Shown one piece after another: positions 6,591-9,312 of a stretch of DNA of 9,312 nucleotides (the first letter of the stretch is position 1; every line of letters starts with the position of its first letter). Position numbers and translations under genes: made by a program. The DNA lies in the NCBI GenBank assembly GCA_023255355.1, contig JALRIU010000151.1:1-9312 (forward strand), written 5' to 3'. The notes below the pieces were generated by a model, which did no database searches, was not told the DNA's origin, and saw only the letters and a program-made list of their open reading frames with translations. This DNA is from Pseudomonadales bacterium. Its GTDB lineage: Bacteria; Pseudomonadota; Gammaproteobacteria; Pseudomonadales; JAHEIH01.

Positions 6591-6667
6591 AACAAGCAGA
6601 TCCCCTGACATAAGCCGAACAAATTTAGACCGTGGGACTAACGATGAATATGTTATTTCTCGACAAA

Positions 6668-7777
6668 TTATGCACTCTTAACAAAAAAACCGTCTTGTTT
6701 AGTCACAACGCCTGCTACTTCACATTCACATAACAACCCCAATACTTTATTTATTGTCCAACCTGTTTTGCGGGCAATAAAATCAACCGGCACAGGCTCG
6801 ATGGAGAGAAAATTAAATACGCGTTTGGCTTCATCGCTTATTGGCAACCCCTCTTCAAGCAATACTTCGCTATATAAATTAATGTTAGCGACGACATCTC
6901 TGGGCTCAGTGGCCAATTGAGCGCCCTGTTTGATTAGCGCATTACATCCCTCGCTCTGTGATGCATAGATATTACCTGGAATAGCACAAACATCTTTTCC
7001 TTGTTCTGCAGCAAGACGAGCACTAATTAATGAACCACTTCGCAAACCTGCTTCGACCACCAATAGTGCCTGACATAGGCCAGTAACCAACCTATTACGG
7101 CGAGGGAAATTGTGTTTAATAACCGGCATATCTAGTGCAAATTCTGAAATCAATAAACCACCACTTGTCACGATTTGGGTGGCTAATTGACGATGCGTTT
7201 TAGGGTATATTTCTGAAAGGCCACGGCCCATGACGGCAATTGTTTGGCCACTTCCGGCCAGTGCTCCTCGATGCGCAGCAGCATCGATACCAAGAGCCAG
7301 ACCAGAGGTCACAACAAATCCACCGAGGCTAAACTGTTTAGCAAATTCGAATGCCGTTCGTTCACCATGCATACTCGCTTTTCTGCTGCCAACAATAGCA
7401 ATTTGAGGAAGGCTTAGTAACGAACCGTTACCTTTGCAATATAACAACAGTGGATGATCATTTATGGCTAACAACGACTGAGGATACATCTCGTCAGCGG
7501 CACAAATCAGAAATATTTGTTGCGCGGCAAGGCGATCTTCGAGCTCGACTAAAAAAGGAAAAACTACTGGCAGTTGTTCTGGCGCATCTACGTTAATTAG
7601 ACGGATTAATCTATTGTGCAGATCCTGTCGCAAAACAGTCCCTGTCTGCAGCTGAGCAAGCCAAAGCCAAGGATCATAGCCAAGCTGACGGGCACAATAA
7701 ATAAGTTCAGATTCTGAAAGATCAGGATGATTAAGTAAGGCCAGCATCAGCCTTGCTTGGTCAGAATAATTCTTCAC
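6668..7777 (-). CDS. dprA: DNA-processing protein DprA (Smf)
   Basis: DprA binds incoming single-stranded DNA during natural transformation and loads RecA on it; the gene is also kept in species not known to be competent. The 369-residue protein has an N-terminal helical region (1 to about 80), the DprA Rossmann fold (about 90-300) and a C-terminal winged-helix segment (about 315-369, VDFIARKTGWTINKVLGLL). Motifs are IVGSRK (128-133), SGLALGIDAAAH (158-169), FPRRNRL (224-230), VVEAGLRSGSLISA (240-253) and AIPGN (265-269). The usual GTGL loop is GRGL here (184-187), followed by the normal IYP. The start is GTG at 7777 with AAGGA 9 bases upstream. It follows the LysM gene after 54 bp, the standard arrangement in Pseudomonas and relatives. 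Confidence 0.96.
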   Translation of the reverse strand: MKNYSDQARLMLALLNHPDLSESELIYCARQLGYDPWLWLAQLQTGTVLRQDLHNRLIRLINVDAPEQLPVVFPFLVELEDRLAAQQIFLICAADEMYPQSLLAINDHPLLLYCKGNGSLLSLPQIAIVGSRKASMHGERTAFEFAKQFSLGGFVVTSGLALGIDAAAHRGALAGSGQTIAVMGRGLSEIYPKTHRQLATQIVTSGGLLISEFALDMPVIKHNFPRRNRLVTGLCQALLVVEAGLRSGSLISARLAAEQGKDVCAIPGNIYASQSEGCNALIKQGAQLATEPRDVVANINLYSEVLLEEGLPISDEAKRVFNFLSIEPVPVDFIARKTGWTINKVLGLLCECEVAGVVTKQDGFFVKSA

Positions 7778-7799
7778 GGCAATTTCCTTTTGCTGTAAA

Positions 7800-7815
7800 C
7801 CGCCATCCTTGGCGG
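7800..7815 (-). terminator. Hairpin between lysM and dprA, possible attenuator
   Basis: CCGCCA and TGGCGG form a perfect 6-bp stem around a 4-base loop (AGGA on the minus strand), 17 bp after the LysM stop codon. On the minus strand only TTT follows, so it would be a weak intrinsic terminator at best. It may stabilise the lysM message or reduce read-through into dprA. Confidence 0.35.
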
Positions 7816-7831
7816 CCGACGAGTTTAATAG

Positions 7832-8845
7832 CTAGGGATTGATCACACCATCACCTACCTCTAATGGCTGTGTGGATTCCATAACTAAACCATAGCTAAG
7901 TTTATCGAAAGTTTTGACAATCATCACGATGCCCCCTCGTACAGGGGGTAGTTGAATGAGTTCGTGAGTATAAGGATCTTTTACGGTATTGCCTTGGCGC
8001 TGCACAGCGAGCACATCGCCTAGCGCAATCCCTTCGCGGGTTCCTTTATTGATCATCACTATGCTGTGTAACCCAATTTGAGTAACGCCATCTTCTACAG
8101 CAAGAATGCGCCCATTAACCACTGAAGCGGGGCTTTTAGGATAGTAACTTGCGATAATTTCTGCTTCTGCATTGGGCAAAACATGATCACCTAGACGAAT
8201 CTCTTCAGCGGTTTTAATGACCGCCAATGTGGCGATATCACCCTGAAAAGCTGTACGGTTAGAGGTACCAATATAGAGCATTTCATAACCTAGGACCTCA
8301 GCCGTCTCAGGATCAACAAACACCTGGCCTTTGCGATAAATATTAAATCTGCGACTATCATCAAAACGCCCTTTAGCAAACACAATATCTCCTGCTCCGC
8401 TGATAATGCGTCCTTCATTACCAGCAACAACGTATGGAGAACCCATCACGTCATGTTCGTTGGTTAGGATTGTGTTATTACTTAGAAAGGGGCGAATGAC
8501 ATCGAGAGCCAAGGCAGGGATTGCGTTATCTACCTCACCTTCTCGAATATTTGGGCTTAATTTAACAACCTGGTTTCGCTCTAATATTAATTGGGGTACG
8601 CCATCGCGATAAACTAAGACTAATACGTCACCTGGATAGATAAGATGGGGATTTTCAATGTATTGGTTGGTTGCCCAGATATCGGGCCATTTCCATGGGC
8701 TTTTTAAAAACTTTGCAGATATATCCCAAAGCGTATCGCCTTTGACAACGACATATCGTTGCGGATGATTCTCACGCAATTGCAAAACATCAGCATTGGC
8801 ATGCATACACAAAGCGACAAAAATGGTTATGAATAATTTTTTCAT
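7832..8845 (-). CDS. Exported LysM-domain protein upstream of dprA
   Basis: The 337-residue protein has a signal peptide, MKKLFITIFVALCMHANA, ending in an AxA-type site before DVLQL. One LysM domain covers about residues 31-77 (YVVVKGDTLWDIS ... NPHLIYPGDVLVL). LysM binds peptidoglycan, so the protein should sit at the cell wall in the periplasm. The remaining 250 residues are beta-rich, without a motif I recognise and without a catalytic domain. Length and position match the conserved LysM gene next to dprA in Pseudomonas (PA0020-like), which has no firmly established role. An ATG at 8857 would add MDSF; I prefer 8845 because it gives a standard signal peptide and has GGA 7 bases upstream. 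It is the first gene of the minus-strand block. Confidence 0.92.
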   Translation of the reverse strand: MKKLFITIFVALCMHANADVLQLRENHPQRYVVVKGDTLWDISAKFLKSPWKWPDIWATNQYIENPHLIYPGDVLVLVYRDGVPQLILERNQVVKLSPNIREGEVDNAIPALALDVIRPFLSNNTILTNEHDVMGSPYVVAGNEGRIISGAGDIVFAKGRFDDSRRFNIYRKGQVFVDPETAEVLGYEMLYIGTSNRTAFQGDIATLAVIKTAEEIRLGDHVLPNAEAEIIASYYPKSPASVVNGRILAVEDGVTQIGLHSIVMINKGTREGIALGDVLAVQRQGNTVKDPYTHELIQLPPVRGGIVMIVKTFDKLSYGLVMESTQPLEVGDGVINP

Positions 8846-8888
8846 GAATGAATCCATTGTTTATGCAACACCCAGCCTAGCTTGGCGA

Positions 8889-8917
8889 TGTGCATCTATA
8901 GTCTCTGCTTGTATAAT
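8889..8917 (+). promoter_or_regulatory. Candidate def promoter in the lysM-def divergent region
   Basis: A perfect TATAAT lies at 8912-8917. The hexamer 17 bp upstream, TGTGCA at 8889-8894, matches the -35 consensus at only 3 of 6 positions. Transcription would start near 8924 and give a leader of about 56 nt. The whole intergenic gap (8846-8979) holds no other gene. Confidence 0.4.
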
Positions 8918-8924
8918 AGGACAA
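8895..8924 (-). promoter_or_regulatory. Weak candidate promoter for lysM-dprA
   Basis: On the minus strand TTGTCC (8919-8924, 4 of 6) and TATAGA (8895-8900, 4 of 6) are 18 bp apart, with transcription expected near 8888 and the LysM ATG at 8845. The match is modest. It overlaps the candidate def -10 on the other strand, so the two promoters might compete. Confidence 0.25.
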
Positions 8925-8979
8925 GATTTTATTTTTCGCATAGAATAGAACCCATTATCTAATCTTTGACAGAGGCAAC

Positions 8980-9312
8980 ATGGCCATCCATGAAATTCTA
9001 GAATACCCCGACCCTAGGTTGCGCACTATCGCCACTGATGTGGACAAGGTTGACGATAGTATCAAAACGTTGATCGAGGACATGTTCGAAACGATGTATG
9101 AGGCCGGCGGCATTGGACTAGCAGCTACCCAAATCAACGTGCATAAACGTGTGGTTGTCATGGATTTATCCGAAGAGCGTGATACTCGTCTAGTATTTAT
9201 AAACCCAAGCGTGACACCCCTATCAGAAGAAGGCCAAAAGTATCAAGAAGGCTGTCTATCAGTGCCTGGCTTTTATGAAGATGTGGTTCGTCCTGAACGC
9301 TGTAAAATAATG
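8980..9312 (+). CDS. def: Peptide deformylase Def, N-terminal part
   Basis: Def removes the formyl group from the N-terminal methionine of new proteins at the ribosome, using Fe2+ or Zn2+. The window contains the first 111 codons with no stop, and the gene continues past the right edge (full length is about 168 residues). Motif I, GIGLAATQ, is at 44-51. Motif II, EGCLS, is at 90-94, with metal ligand C92, followed by VPGFYEDVVRPE as in Pseudomonas-type enzymes. Motif III (HExxH) would lie beyond the window. AGAGG four bases before ATG 8980 supports the start. The divergent arrangement with lysM-dprA is conserved in Gammaproteobacteria, where fmt normally follows def. Confidence 0.97.
   Translation, partial: MAIHEILEYPDPRLRTIATDVDKVDDSIKTLIEDMFETMYEAGGIGLAATQINVHKRVVVMDLSEERDTRLVFINPSVTPLSEEGQKYQEGCLSVPGFYEDVVRPERCKIM

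Noticed and set aside
6591..6667. Promoter for the amidohydrolase pair (TTGTCG followed by A+T-rich sequence)
   Set aside because: No acceptable -10 hexamer occurs at 16-18 bp, and read-through from dprA explains expression equally well.
8955..9161. Minus-strand open frame of 68 codons opposite def
   Set aside because: It lies antisense to a clear peptide deformylase gene and its translation resembles no family; it reflects the codon pattern of def.
1..9312. Mobile element, defence island or CRISPR
   Set aside because: No transposase, integrase, long terminal repeats, spaced repeats or tRNA attachment site were found; most genes are recognised core functions.

Overview
The window is a gene-dense stretch of a gammaproteobacterial chromosome, about 45% G+C by eye. 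It holds no mobile element, CRISPR array or RNA gene that I could support. Evidence for the group is the yheV-type zinc-ribbon gene, oxygen-dependent hemF, and above all the order def (divergent) / lysM-dprA ... tsaC-hemF-aroE, known from Pseudomonas and related marine Gammaproteobacteria. I cannot name a genus.

Layout: (1) 1-115, minus strand: start of a small yheV-like zinc-ribbon gene, cut by the window edge. (2) 164-1109, plus strand: a gamma-carbonic-anhydrase-like left-handed beta-helix protein followed closely by a DUF1428 protein, driven by a well-formed sigma70-type promoter that overlaps the start of yheV. (3) 1075-8845, minus strand: a long colinear block read right to left as lysM, dprA, two amidohydrolase-superfamily genes, purE, tsaC, hemF, aroE. 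Spacings are short or overlapping: ATGA between the amidohydrolases, purE stop abutting the tsaC start, 9 bp from tsaC to hemF, 8 bp from hemF to aroE. (4) 8980-9312, plus strand: the first 111 codons of def, divergent from lysM and cut by the window end.

The block combines unrelated housekeeping steps: shikimate synthesis (aroE), coproporphyrinogen oxidation for haem (hemF), t6A tRNA modification (tsaC), purine synthesis (purE), protection and RecA loading of incoming single-stranded DNA (dprA) and a cell-envelope LysM protein. Set within it are two exported amidohydrolase relatives. The upstream one is a predicted lipoprotein with all expected metal ligands. The downstream one has a signal peptide, but most ligand positions are substituted, so it looks like a non-catalytic or repurposed partner.

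Points most worth a second look: the intact/degenerate amidohydrolase pair; the purE subtype (GMAAHLAG rather than GGAAHLPG) without an adjacent purK; a strong hairpin early in tsaC, whose GTG start has no Shine-Dalgarno; an altered WPGP region in TsaC; and the 35-bp tail-to-tail overlap of the DUF1428 gene with aroE. I found no convincing new multi-gene system. Most of the window is conserved core genome.
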